This document shows, piece by piece, positions 49,101 to 61,100 of a DNA stretch of 64,000 nucleotides (positions are counted from its first letter, which is position 1; the number at the start of each line of letters is the position of its first letter). The DNA lies in assembly GCF_902497745.1 (NCBI RefSeq), contig NZ_CABVHJ010000006.1:310001-374000 (forward strand). Direction: 5' to 3'. This DNA is from Pseudomonas fluorescens (lineage in GTDB: Bacteria > Pseudomonadota > Gammaproteobacteria > Pseudomonadales > Pseudomonadaceae). A program made the translations under genes and the position numbers. The notes beneath the pieces were generated by a model. It saw only the letters and a program-made list of their open reading frames with translations, had not been told where the DNA came from and made no database searches.

Positions 49101-52100
49101 CCGCGAAGATCAGCCTGGTCAGCCGCGACTGGTGGCGTATTTCACCGAACAAGCACAGGTTGAAGCGCTGCCGGTCGGCGAGTTGCGCGCGCAATTGCTG
49201 AGCCGCTTGCCGGAGTACATGGTGCCGGTGGCGTTCGTCAAACTCGCCGCGTTGCCGTTGACTGCCAATGGCAAGGTCGACCGCAAAGCCTTGCCGGCAC
49301 CGGAGCTGTCGGCGCTGTTCACTCGCGAATACGCAGCGCCCGAAGGCGAGGTGGAAACCGCGCTGGCGCAGATCTGGGCCGATGTGCTGCAGGTCGAACG
49401 GGTCGGGCGTCAGGATCACTTTTTCGAACTCGGCGGCCATTCGCTGCTGGCGATGCGCATGGTCTCGCAAGTGCGCCAACGGCTCGGCGTCGAACTGGCA
49501 CTGGCTGAGCTGTTCGCCAACGCCGAATTGGCAGCGGTCGCGGCGGTACTGAGCGCGGCCGGGCGCTCTACGCAACCAGAGATTGTGCCGGTGCCGCGTG
49601 ACGGCGCCTTGCCGTTGTCATTCGCCCAGCAACGCCTGTGGTTTCTGGCGCAAATGGAAGGCGCCAATACCGCGTACAACATTCCCGTGGCCCTGCGTTT
49701 GCGTGGCCGCCTCGACGACGCTGCGCTTCAGCGTGCACTGGCGCGGATCGTTGCCCGCCATGAAACCCTGCGCAGCCGTTTCGCCCAGTTCAATGATCAG
49801 GCACAGGTGCTGATCGCTCCGGTCGACAGCGGCCTGTTGTTGCGCGTCGAAGATCTGCGCCAGCATCCGCAAGCCGACGAAACCTTGCAGGCGCTGATTC
49901 AGGGCGAAGCGTCCGGGCCGTTCGACTTGCAGGGCGATGCGCTGATTCGCGGCCGGTTGGTGCGCTTGGCCGACGATCATCACGTGCTGTTGCTGACGCT
50001 GCACCACATCATCTCCGATGGCTGGTCGATGGGCGTTTTGACCCGCGAACTGATGGCGCTGTATCAGGCGTTCAGCCAGGGGCAGGCGGATCCACTGCCG
50101 CCGCTGCCGCTGCAATACACCGATTACGCGGTGTGGCAGCGGCGCTGGCTGAGCGGCGAGGTGCTGCAGCGCCAGAGCGAATACTGGCAGCAGACGCTGG
50201 CGGGCGCGCCGGCGCTGTTGCTGTTACCGACCGATCGTGCACGACCGGCGCAGCAGGATTACGCCGGCAGCAGCGTCGAAGTCGTGCTCGATGAACGTTT
50301 GAGTGCCGGCCTCAAGGCGCTGGGTCAGCGCCATGGCGTGACGCTGTACATGACGCTGATGAGTGCGTGGGCGATGCTGCTCAGTCGTTTGTCCGGTCAG
50401 TCGGAAGTAGTGATCGGTTCGCCCGTAGCCAACCGCAGCCGTGCCGAGATCGAAGGCTTGATCGGCATGTTCGTCAACACCTTGGCCTTGCGCATCGACA
50501 CCTCGGGCGAACTGAGCGTCGAAGCGCTGCTGGCCCGAGTCAAGGCGCTGACGCTGGCGGCGCAGGCGCATCAGGATCTGCCGTTCGAGCAGGTGGTGGA
50601 AATCACCCGGCCACTGCGCAGTCTGGCGCACAGCCCGGTGTTCCAGACGTTGCTCAGTTGGGACGGTCTGCAAGGCCCGGCGCTGGCCCTCGGTGATTTG
50701 ACCCTGGAAGGCGTGGCGGAACCGAGTCACTTCGCCAAGTTTGATGTCTCGCTGAACCTGAGCGAGTCCAACAGTGCGATTCGTGGTTCGCTGGAGTACG
50801 CCACGGCACTGTTCGACGAGGCGACGGTGCTGCGTTTCGCCGGCTATTTCCAGCGCCTGTTGCAGGCGATGGTCGCTAATGATCAAACGGTGCTGGAGCA
50901 CGTGCCGCTGCTGGCGCAGGACGAACAGCAGCGGCTGCTGAATGAGTTCAATGCCACGGAGGTGGATTACAACCTTGAGCAGACCCTCCATGGTCTGTTC
51001 GAGGCGCAAGTGGCACGCACGCCAGAGGCCCCAGCGGTGGTAGCCGATGAGCAGCGCTTGACCTATGCCGAGCTGGATGCGAAGGCCAACCAACTGGCGC
51101 GGCACCTGCGTGGCTTGGGTGTGCAGGCGGATTCGCGGGTGGCGATTTGCGTCGAGCGCGGTCTGGACATGGTCATTGGCCTGCTGGCGATCCTCAAGGC
51201 TGGCGGCGGGTACGTGCCGCTGGACCCGGTGTATCCACTGGAGCGTCTGGCCTACATGCTGGACGACAGCGCGCCGCTGGCGGTGCTGGTGCAAGGTTCC
51301 ACTCGCGGGCTGCTTGGTGACGTTGCTGTGCCTGTGATCGATCTCGATCAAGCGCACTGGCAGTCGCTGCCGAGCGACCCTCTGCCCATCGCCGAGTTGA
51401 CCCCGCAACATATGGCGTACGTGATCTACACCTCCGGTTCGACCGGCCAGCCAAAAGGCGTGATCAACGAACACACCGCGGTGGTCAACCGCTTGCTGTG
51501 GATGCAGGACGCCTATCCACTGACAGCGGCGGACACGGTGCTGCAGAAGACGCCGTTCAGTTTTGACGTGTCGGTGTGGGAGTTTTTCTGGCCGCTGATG
51601 ACCGGCGCACGTCTGGTCATGGCGCAACCCGGTGGCCACAAGGATCCGCTGTATCTCAGCGAAATCATCGAGCAAGAACGGATTACCACGCTGCACTTCG
51701 TGCCATCGATGCTCGACGTGTTCCTGGCCCATGGCGACAGCGCGCGCTGCTCGGAACTGCGTCAGGTGATGTGCAGCGGTGAAGCGTTGCCGGGCAGTCT
51801 GGTGCGGCGGTTCAAACGGCAATTGCCGGGCAGTGCGTTGCACAACCTCTATGGCCCGACCGAAGCCGCCGTCGACGTGACCGCGTGGAATTGCGCCGGG
51901 CCGCTGGAGCAAACCCCGGACAACACACCGATCGGCAAACCGATCGCCAACACCCGCATGTACATTCTCGATGGTCAGCAACAACCGGTCCCGCAAGGCG
52001 TTGTCGGTGAGTTGTACATCGGTGGCGTGCAGGTGGCCCGTGGTTACCTCAATCGACCAGAACTGAGCGCGGAACGCTTCCTTGATGATCCGTTCCAGGC

Positions 52101-55100
52101 CAATGGCCGCATGTATCGCACCGGCGACGTCGCCCGCTATCTGGCCGACGGCAATATCGAATACCTGGGCCGCAACGACGACCAGGTGAAAATCCGTGGC
52201 TTGCGCATCGAACTGGGTGAAATTCAGGCGCGCCTGACCCAGATCGAGGGGGTGCAGGAAGCGGTGGTGCTGGCCCGAGAAGACGTGCCGGGCGACAAGC
52301 GTCTGGTCGCGTATTACACCGGGGAGCGGCTGGACATCGAGACGCTGCGCAGCCATCTGCTGGAGCACCTGCCGGACTACATGGTGCCTGCGGTGTTCGT
52401 GCACCTTGATGCGCTGCCACTGAGTCCCAACGGCAAACTCGACCGCAAGGCACTGCCAGCGCCGGATCTGGCGGCATTGGCCGCGCGTGAATACGAGGCG
52501 CCGGTCGGCGAAGTGGAAATCCTCCTTGCTGCGCTCTGGGCGCAATTGCTCAACGTCGAACGGGTAGGGCGTCACGATCACTTTTTTGAGCTGGGCGGGC
52601 ACTCACTGATGGCGGTGAATTTGCTGGCGAAGATGCGTCGTGCCGGCCTCAGCGCCGACATTCGCGTGCTGTTCAACCAGCCGACACTCGCCGCACTGGC
52701 GGCGGCAGTCGGTGGCGAGCCGCAAGCCGAGGTCCCGGCCAACCGCATTACGCCGGACTGCACGCGTATCACCCCGGATCTGCTGCCGCTGCTGACGCTC
52801 GATCAAGCGAGCCTTGACCGCATCGTCGCCAGCATCCCCGGCGGCACGGCCAATGTGCAGGACATTTATCCGCTGGCGCCGCTGCAGACCGGCATTCTGT
52901 TCCATCATCTGTCGGCCGCTCAGGGTGACCCCTACGTGTTGCAGGCACAGTTTGCGTTTGCCGACGAACAACGCCTGAACACCTTCACCGAGGCCTTGCA
53001 GAAAGTCATCCAACGCCACGACATTCTGCGCACCTCGCTGTTCTGGGAAGGTCTCGCAGACCCGGTGCAAGTGGTTTGGCGAGAGGCGTCGCTGGTCTGC
53101 GAGGCTATTGCGCTGGAGGACGTGAACGGCGATGCACTGGCGCAGTTGCGCGCTCGCTTCGATGCCGGTCACTACCGCATGGCCGTCAATCAGGCGCCGC
53201 TGATGCGCGTGGTCCACGCGTGGGACGCGGTCAATCAGCGGGTTGTCGCGTTGCTGCTGTTCCACCATCTGGTGATGGACCACGTCGCGCTGGAAGTGCT
53301 GCAAAAGGAAATGCAGGCCTTCCTCAGCGGCCAGCCGCAACGTCTCGCCGAACCAGTACCGTACAGAAATTACGTCGCGCAGACCTTGGCCGGTATGAGC
53401 GATCAGCAGCATGAAAGCTTCTTCCGCGACATGCTCGGCGATGTCGACGAGCCAACCTTGCCGTACGGCCAAGCCCCGGCACAGGAAGGGCTGGCTGAAC
53501 AGGCGCGGTTGACCCTCGACCTCGGTCTGAGCCGCGACATCCGCCAGCAAGCGCGGCGTCTGGGCGTCAGCGCCGCGAGCCTGATGCACCTGGCCTGGGC
53601 GCAGGTGCTCGGACAGTTGTCGGGCCGCGACGACGTGGTGTTCGGCACGGTATTGCTTGGGCGCTTGCACGGCGGTGAGGGGGCCGAGCGTGCGCTCGGG
53701 ATATTTATCAATACCTTGCCGCTGCGCATCGATCTGACCGCACACAGCGTCAAAGGCGCGGCATTGGCTACCCATCAACGGCTGAGCCAATTGCTCCAGC
53801 ACGAACACGCGCAACTGGCGCGTATCCAGCATTGCAGCGCGATGGCGCCGACCACGCCGCTGTTCAGCACGTTGTTCAACTATCGTCACGGGGCTGCGAC
53901 GACGAATGCCTCTGCCGAGGCCGCATCGGCGTGGCACGGCATGCAATTGCTGGAAGCCGAGGAGCACAGCAACTATCGCCTGACCCTCAGCGTCGACGAT
54001 CTCGGCGAAGGCTTCAGCCTGAGCGCATTGGCCGGTGCCGGCATCGACGCGCGGCGCACCTGCGACTATCTGCAATGTGCCTTGCACAGCCTTGTGCAAG
54101 CGCTGGAACAGGCACCGCATCAAGGCTTCGAACGCTTGTCGATCCTGCCGGCCGCTGAGCGCGAACAGCTGTTGATCGGCTTTAATGCTACCCACGCCGA
54201 TTACTCTCAGGGCCTGACGATCGGCCAGCGTTTCGAACAGCAAGTGGCTGAGCGAGCGCACGCGCCGGCGGCGATTTTTGCTGGCGCGAGCTTGAGTTAC
54301 GCCGAACTCGACCAGCAGGCCAACGCCTTGGCGCATCACCTGATCGAAGCGGGTGTGCGAGCGGATGATCGGGTGGCCATTGTTGCCCGTCGCGGCCTCG
54401 ACACGCTGGTCGGGCTGGTAGCGATTCTCAAGGCGGGCGCCGGTTATGTGCCGGTGGACCCGGCGCATCCAGCGGAGCGCCTGAACTATCTGCTGGAGGA
54501 CAGCGCGCCGGTTGCGGTGTTGACCCAGAGCGAACTGCGCGCACGCCTGCCGGCGCTGCAAGTGCCGGTGATCGATCTCGATTTGCGTCAGTGGCCGAGC
54601 GCCAGAGTCGATACTCCGTCAGTGCCGGCGCTGACGCCGCAAAACCTGGCGTATGTGATCTACACCTCCGGTTCCACCGGGCAGCCCAAAGGCGTGATGG
54701 TCGAGCACCGCACCCTGAACAATCTGGTCGACTGGCATTGTGCGGTGTTCGATCTGCGCGCTGGCAGCCACACTTCAAGCCTCGCCGGGTTCGGTTTCGA
54801 CGCCATGGCCTGGGAAGTCTGGCCGGCGTTGTGCGTCGGCGCGACCCTGCATCTGGCGCCGGCCCACGACAGCAACGAAGACATCGATGCGCTGCTCGAC
54901 TGGTGGCGCGCGCAGCCGCTGGACGTAAGCTTCCTGCCGACGCCGGTGGCCGAGTACGCCTTCAGCCAGGAGCAGGCGCATCCGACCCTGAAAACCTTGC
55001 TGATCGGCGGCGACCGTCTGCGCCAGTTCAACCGCAACCAGTCCTTCAAGGTGATCAACAATTACGGCCCGACCGAGGCCACGGTGGTTGCCACGTCCGG

Positions 55101-58100
55101 GTTGATCGAGGCCGGGCAAGTGCTGCACATCGGCAAACCGGTGAGCAATGCCAGTGTTTACTTGCTCGATGAGCAGCAGCGTCCGGTGCCACTGGGGGTG
55201 ATGGGCGAGTTGTACGTTGGCGGTGCCGGCGTCGCCCGTGGCTATTTGAACCGCCCGCAAATGACCGCCGAGCGTTTTCTGCACGATCCTTTCAGCCCTT
55301 TGCCGAATGCGCGGATGTACCGCACCGGTGACCTTGCGCGCTGGCGCGAGGACGGCACCCTCGAATACCTGGGGCGCAATGACGACCAGGTGAAAATCCG
55401 TGGCGTGCGCATCGAACTCGGCGAAATCGAGACCTGCCTCAATCAGTTGCCGGGGATTCAGGACGCCGTGCTGCTGGCCCGTGAAGATCAGCCCGGCCAG
55501 CCGCGACTGGTGGCGTATTTCACCGAAGCCGCGCAAGCCGAAGCGCTGAACGTCGGCGAGCTGCGGGCGCATCTGCTGGGGCAACTGCCGGAGTACATGG
55601 TGCCGGCCGCTTTTGTCCGGCTTGACGCTTTGCCGCTGACGGCCAACGGCAAAGTCGACCGCAAGGCGTTGCCGAAACCGGATCTGGCGGCGCTGTTCAC
55701 CCGTGAATACGTCGCGCCGCAAGACGAAATGGAAGCCACCCTGGCGCAGACTTGGGCCGAGGTGCTGCAGGTCGAACGGGTCGGGCGCCATGATCATTTC
55801 TTCGAACTCGGCGGGCATTCGTTGCTGGCGATGCGCATGGTCGCGCAGGTCCGGCAACGGTTGGGGCTGGAGCTGGCGTTGGCGGATCTGTTCGCCAATG
55901 CCGAACTGGCGGCGGTCGCTGAGTGCCTGGCGGGTGCCGAGCGCAGCACCCAGCCGTCGATTGTCCCGGTAACGCGTGACGGCACCTTGTCCTTCGCCCA
56001 GCAACGCCTGTGGTTCCTCGCGCAAATGGAGGGCGGCAACTCGGCGTACAACATCCCCATCGCCCTGCGCTTGCGCGGTCGACTCGACATTGATGCGCTG
56101 CAATCGGCGCTGGCGCGCATCGTGGCCCGCCACGAAACCCTGCGCAGCCGCTTCATTAGTCGCGATGACACTGCGCAGGTGACGATTGCGCCGGTCGACA
56201 GCGGCCTGCTGCTGCGTGTGGAAGATTTGCGCCAAGAGCCTCAGGCCGAGGACACCTTGCAGAGGTTGATGGCGAAGGAGGCCTCGACGGCGTTTGATCT
56301 GCAGAACGACCCGCTGATTCGCGGACAGCTGGTGCGTCTGGCCGACGATCACCATGTGCTGTTGCTGACCGTGCATCATATCGTCGCCGACGGTTGGTCG
56401 ATGGGCGTGCTGACCCGCGAGCTGATGGCGTTGTATCAGGCATTCAGCCAGGGCCAGCCCGATCCGTTGCCGGCGCTGACGTTGCAATACGGCGACTACG
56501 CGGTGTGGCAACGACGCTGGCTCAGCGGTGAAGTGCTGCAACGGCAAAGTGATTACTGGCAACAAACCCTCGACGGTGCTCCAGCGCTGTTGACGCTGCC
56601 CACCGATCGTCCGCGCCCGGCGCATCAGGATTATGCTGGCAGCAACCTCGAAGTGGTGCTGGACCCACACCTGAGCGCCGCACTCAAAGCCCTGAGCCAG
56701 CGGCATGGCGTGACCCTGTTCATGACCCTGACGAGTGCCTGGGCATTGCTGATGAGTCGTCTGTCCGGGCAGGCCGATGTGGTGATCGGTTCGCCAGTGG
56801 CCAACCGCACCCGCGCGGAAATCGAAGGCTTGATCGGCATGTTCGTCAACACCCTGGCGCTGCGCATCGATACCTCGGGCGAGCCGAGTGTCGAAACGCT
56901 GTTGGCACGGGTCAAGGCACGGACACTGGAGGCGCAGGCGCATCAGGACTTGCCGTTCGAGCAGGTGGTGGAAATCACCCGACCGTCGCGCAGCCTGGCG
57001 CACAGTCCGCTGTTCCAGACCACTCTGAGCTGGGACAGTCACATCGGGCCGCAACTGGCGCTGGGCGAGCTGACACTGGAAGCTGTAGCCGGCGCCGACG
57101 AGATCGCCAAGTTCGACCTGACGCTGACCCTCGGCGAGGTCAATGGCGTGATTCGCGGCTCGCTGAACTACGCCACGGCGCTGTTCGACGAATCGACGAT
57201 CCGCCGCTTTGTCGGTTATTTCCAGCGGCTGCTGCAAGCGATGGTCGGCAATGATCACGCGGTACTCGAACACGTGCCGTTACTGGCGGCGGATGAGCGT
57301 CAGCGCTTGCTCGTCGAGTTCAACGCCACCGCGCGTGATTACCCGCAGGCCCTGACCGTGCACGGGATTTTCCAGCAACAAGCGGCCGCGCATCCAAAGG
57401 CTGTGGCGGCGGTGCATGGCGCGCAATCGCTGAGTTATTTCGAACTGAACGCGCAGGCCAATCGCCTGGCTCATCACCTGATCGGCCAAGGCGTGCAACC
57501 GGGTGATCACGTGGCGATCCTGCTGCCACGCTCGCTGGAACTGCTGGTGGCGCAACTGGCGATTGCCAAGTGCGCGGCGGCCTATGTGCCACTGGACATC
57601 CACGCGCCGAGCGAGCGTCAGGCGTTCATGGTCGAGGACTGTCGCGCGGCCGCGCTGCTGACCCTGAGCGGCGAAGTCATCGATTACGCCGCGCCGCGTA
57701 TCGATCTGGACAGGCTGACCCTCAACGGGCAACCGACACACAACCCTAACCTGGTGCAGTCTTCCGAGTCGCAGGCGTACATCATGTACACCTCCGGCTC
57801 CACTGGCACGCCGAAGGGGGTGATGGTGCCGCACCGTGGCATCGGCCGCTTGGTGCTCAATAACGGTTATGCCGATTTCAATGCGCAGGATCGCGTGGTG
57901 TTCGCCTCGAACCCGGCGTTCGATGCCAGCACCATGGACATCTGGGGGCCGTTGCTCAACGGTGGTCGCGTGGTGATCATCGACCATCAGACCCTGCTGG
58001 ATCCGCAGGCCTTTGGCCGTGAACTGAATGCCAGTGGCGCGACGATTCTGTTCGTCACCACGGCGTTGTTCAACCAGTACGTGCAACTGATTTCCCAAGC

Positions 58101-61100
58101 CCTCAAAGGCCTGCGCATTCTGCTCTGTGGTGGCGAGCGTGGGGATCCGGCGGCGTTCCGCACGCTGCTCGCCGAGGCACCGGAGCTGCGCATTGTGCAT
58201 TGCTACGGCCCGACCGAAACCACCACCTACGCCACGACGTTCGAAGTGCGGGAGGTGGCGGAAAATGCCGAGAGCGTGCCGATCGGTGGGCCGATTTCCA
58301 ACACTCAGGTCTATGTGCTCGATGCGCATCAGCAACCAGTGCCGATGGGCGTGACCGGTGAGCTGTATATCGGCGGGCAGGGCGTGGCGCTGGGTTATCT
58401 GAACCGAGCCGATCTGACCGCCGAGAAATTCCTCCGCGATCCGTTCAGCGATAAACCCGGCGCGTTGTTGTATCGCACCGGCGACCTCGCGCGCTGGCTG
58501 GCACCGGGGCAACTCGATTGCGTCGGGCGCAACGACGATCAGGTGAAAATCCGTGGTTTCCGCATCGAACTGGGTGAGATCGAAAACCGCCTGCTGAACT
58601 GCGCGGGGATCAAGGAAGCCGTGGTGCTGGCACGCCGCGACGCTCAGGAGCCCCCGCGTCTGGTCGCCTATTTCACCGCGCACGATGGACAACTCGACAG
58701 CGTTGAACTGCACGCGCAACTGTCGACGCGCTTGCCGGAGTACATGCTGCCGACGGCCTGGGTGCAACTGGAAGCGTTGCCGCTGAACAACAACGGCAAG
58801 ATCGACCGCAAGGCGCTGCCGGCACCGACCCAGGCCGCCATGCTCAGCCGGGTCTATGTAGCGCCGGTCACTGCGCTGGAGGAAAACCTGGCGCGCATCT
58901 GGGCCGGGTTGTTGCAGGTCGAGCAGGTGGGACGACACGATAATTTCTTCGAGTTGGGCGGGCATTCGTTGCTGGCGATGCGCATGCTGTCGCAGGTTCG
59001 CCAACAGCTGGACGTGGAGCTGACCTTGGCCGAGCTGTTCGCCAATCCCGAGTTGGCAGCCGTGGCGCAGGTGTTGAGCCGGGCCGCGCGCAGCACGTTG
59101 CCGGAGATTGTGCCGGCAGCGCGTGAGCAAGCGCTGCCGCTGTCGTTCGCGCAACAGCGCCTGTGGTTCCTGGCGCAAATGGACGGTGGCAACACGGCGT
59201 ACAACATTCCGCTGGGCCTGCGTCTGCGCGGGCGGCTGGATGAAGACGCGCTGCAACGGGCTCTGGCGCGCATTGTCGAGCGCCACGAAACCCTGCGCAG
59301 CCGCTTCACCCAGATCGACGATCAGGCGCAGGTACTGATCGTGCCAGCCGAGGCCGGTCTGTTGCTGCAAGTTGAAGATTTGCGCCAGCACCCGCAGGCC
59401 GATAATGCCTTGCGTGGGCTGATCGAGGAGCAAGCCAGCGCACCGTTCAATCTTGCCCGCGATTCGCTGATTCGCGGGCGACTGGTGCGTCTGGCCGACG
59501 ATCACCATGTGCTGTTGCTGACGCTGCACCACATCATCTCCGATGGCTGGTCGATGGGCGTGCTGACCCGTGAGCTGGCGGCGCTGTACCAAGCTTTCAG
59601 CCATGACCAACAAGACCCGTTGCCAGCGCTGGCGCTGCAGTACAGCGATTACGCGGTGTGGCAACGCCGTTGGCTCAGTGGCGAGGTACTGCAACGGCAG
59701 AGCGATTACTGGCAGCAGACCCTGGCCGGTGCCCCGGCGTTGCTGACCCTGCCAACCGATCGTCCGCGTCCGGCGCAACAGGACTTTGCCGGCAGCCATA
59801 TCGACGTAGTGCTGGGCGCGCCGCTGAGTCGCGGACTCAAAGCGCTGTGCCAACGTCGCGCTGTGACGCCGTACATGGTGATCCTCAGCGCTTGGGCGAT
59901 GTTACTCAGTCGCTTGTCCGGGCAGACCGACGTGGTCATCGGCTCGCCGGTGGCCAACCGCACCCGCGCCGAGATCGAAGGCTTGATCGGCATGTTCGTC
60001 AACACCCTGGCCCTGCGCATCGACACCTCGGGCGCACTCAGCGGCGAAGCGTTGCTGGCGCGGGTCAAGGCGCAAACCCTGGCGGCGCAGGCGCATCAGG
60101 ATCTGCCGTTCGAACACGTGGTGGACATCAGCAAACCGCTGCGCAGTCTGGCCCACAGCGCGTTGTTCCAGACCCTGCTGAGCTGGGACAACAATGACGG
60201 CCCGAGCGTGAAACTTGGCGAGCTGACGCTGGAAGGCGTGGCGGGGGAGAGCCACTTTGTGAAGTTCGACCTGTCGCTGAGTCTCGGCGATAGCGCCGAT
60301 GGCGTTCGCGGCTCGCTGCGTTATGCCACGGCGTTGTTCGATGAATCGACGGTGCGGCGTTTTGTCGGTTACTTCCAGCGCTTGCTCGCTGCGCTGGTGA
60401 GCGATGAACAAACGCTGCTGGAGCAGGTGCCGTTGCTGGCGCAGGAAGAACGTCAGCGCCTGTTGCACGACTTCAACGCGAGCGAAGTCGATTGCCCACT
60501 CGAACAGCCGTTGCACTGCTTGTTTGAAGCACAGGTACGGGCTAAACCCGTGGCCATCGCCGTGCAGTCCGAATCCGGGTGCCTCACCTATCGCGAACTC
60601 AATGCACGGGCCAATCAACTGGCTCATCACTTGCGCGAACAGGGCGTGCAGCCGGATTCACGCGTGGCGATTTGCGTCGAGCGCGGGCTTGATCTGGTGG
60701 TCGGTCTGCTCGGCATTCTGAAGGCAGGCGGGGCGTATGTGCCGCTGGATCCGGGGTATCCGGCGGATCGTCTGGCCTACATGCTCAAGGACAGCGCGCC
60801 GGTCGCGGTGCTGGTGCAAGCGGCGACGCGTTCGCTGTTCGACGCGCCTGCAATGACCTTGATCGACCTCGATCAAGGTCATTGGCAGCAGCCCGATCAC
60901 GATCCGCAGGTGCCGGGCCTGAGTGCCGCGAACCTCGCCTACATGATCTACACCTCCGGTTCCACCGGCCTGCCAAAAGGCGTGATGATCGAGCATCGCA
61001 GCGCCTGCAACATGGTGCATTGGGGCTCGCAGATCAGCCCGCCGACCGAGAACGGCGCGTTGCTGCAAAAGGCCCCGTTCAGCTTCGACAGTTCGGTGTG

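Noticed and set aside
50224..52602. Long antisense open frames inside the NRPS genes (for example 792 aa here, 857 aa at 57280-59853, 679 aa at 61921-63960)
   Set aside because: They are shadows of high-GC codon bias on the opposite strand: no family resemblance, Arg/His/Gln-rich composition, and they recur at the same place in each repeated module.
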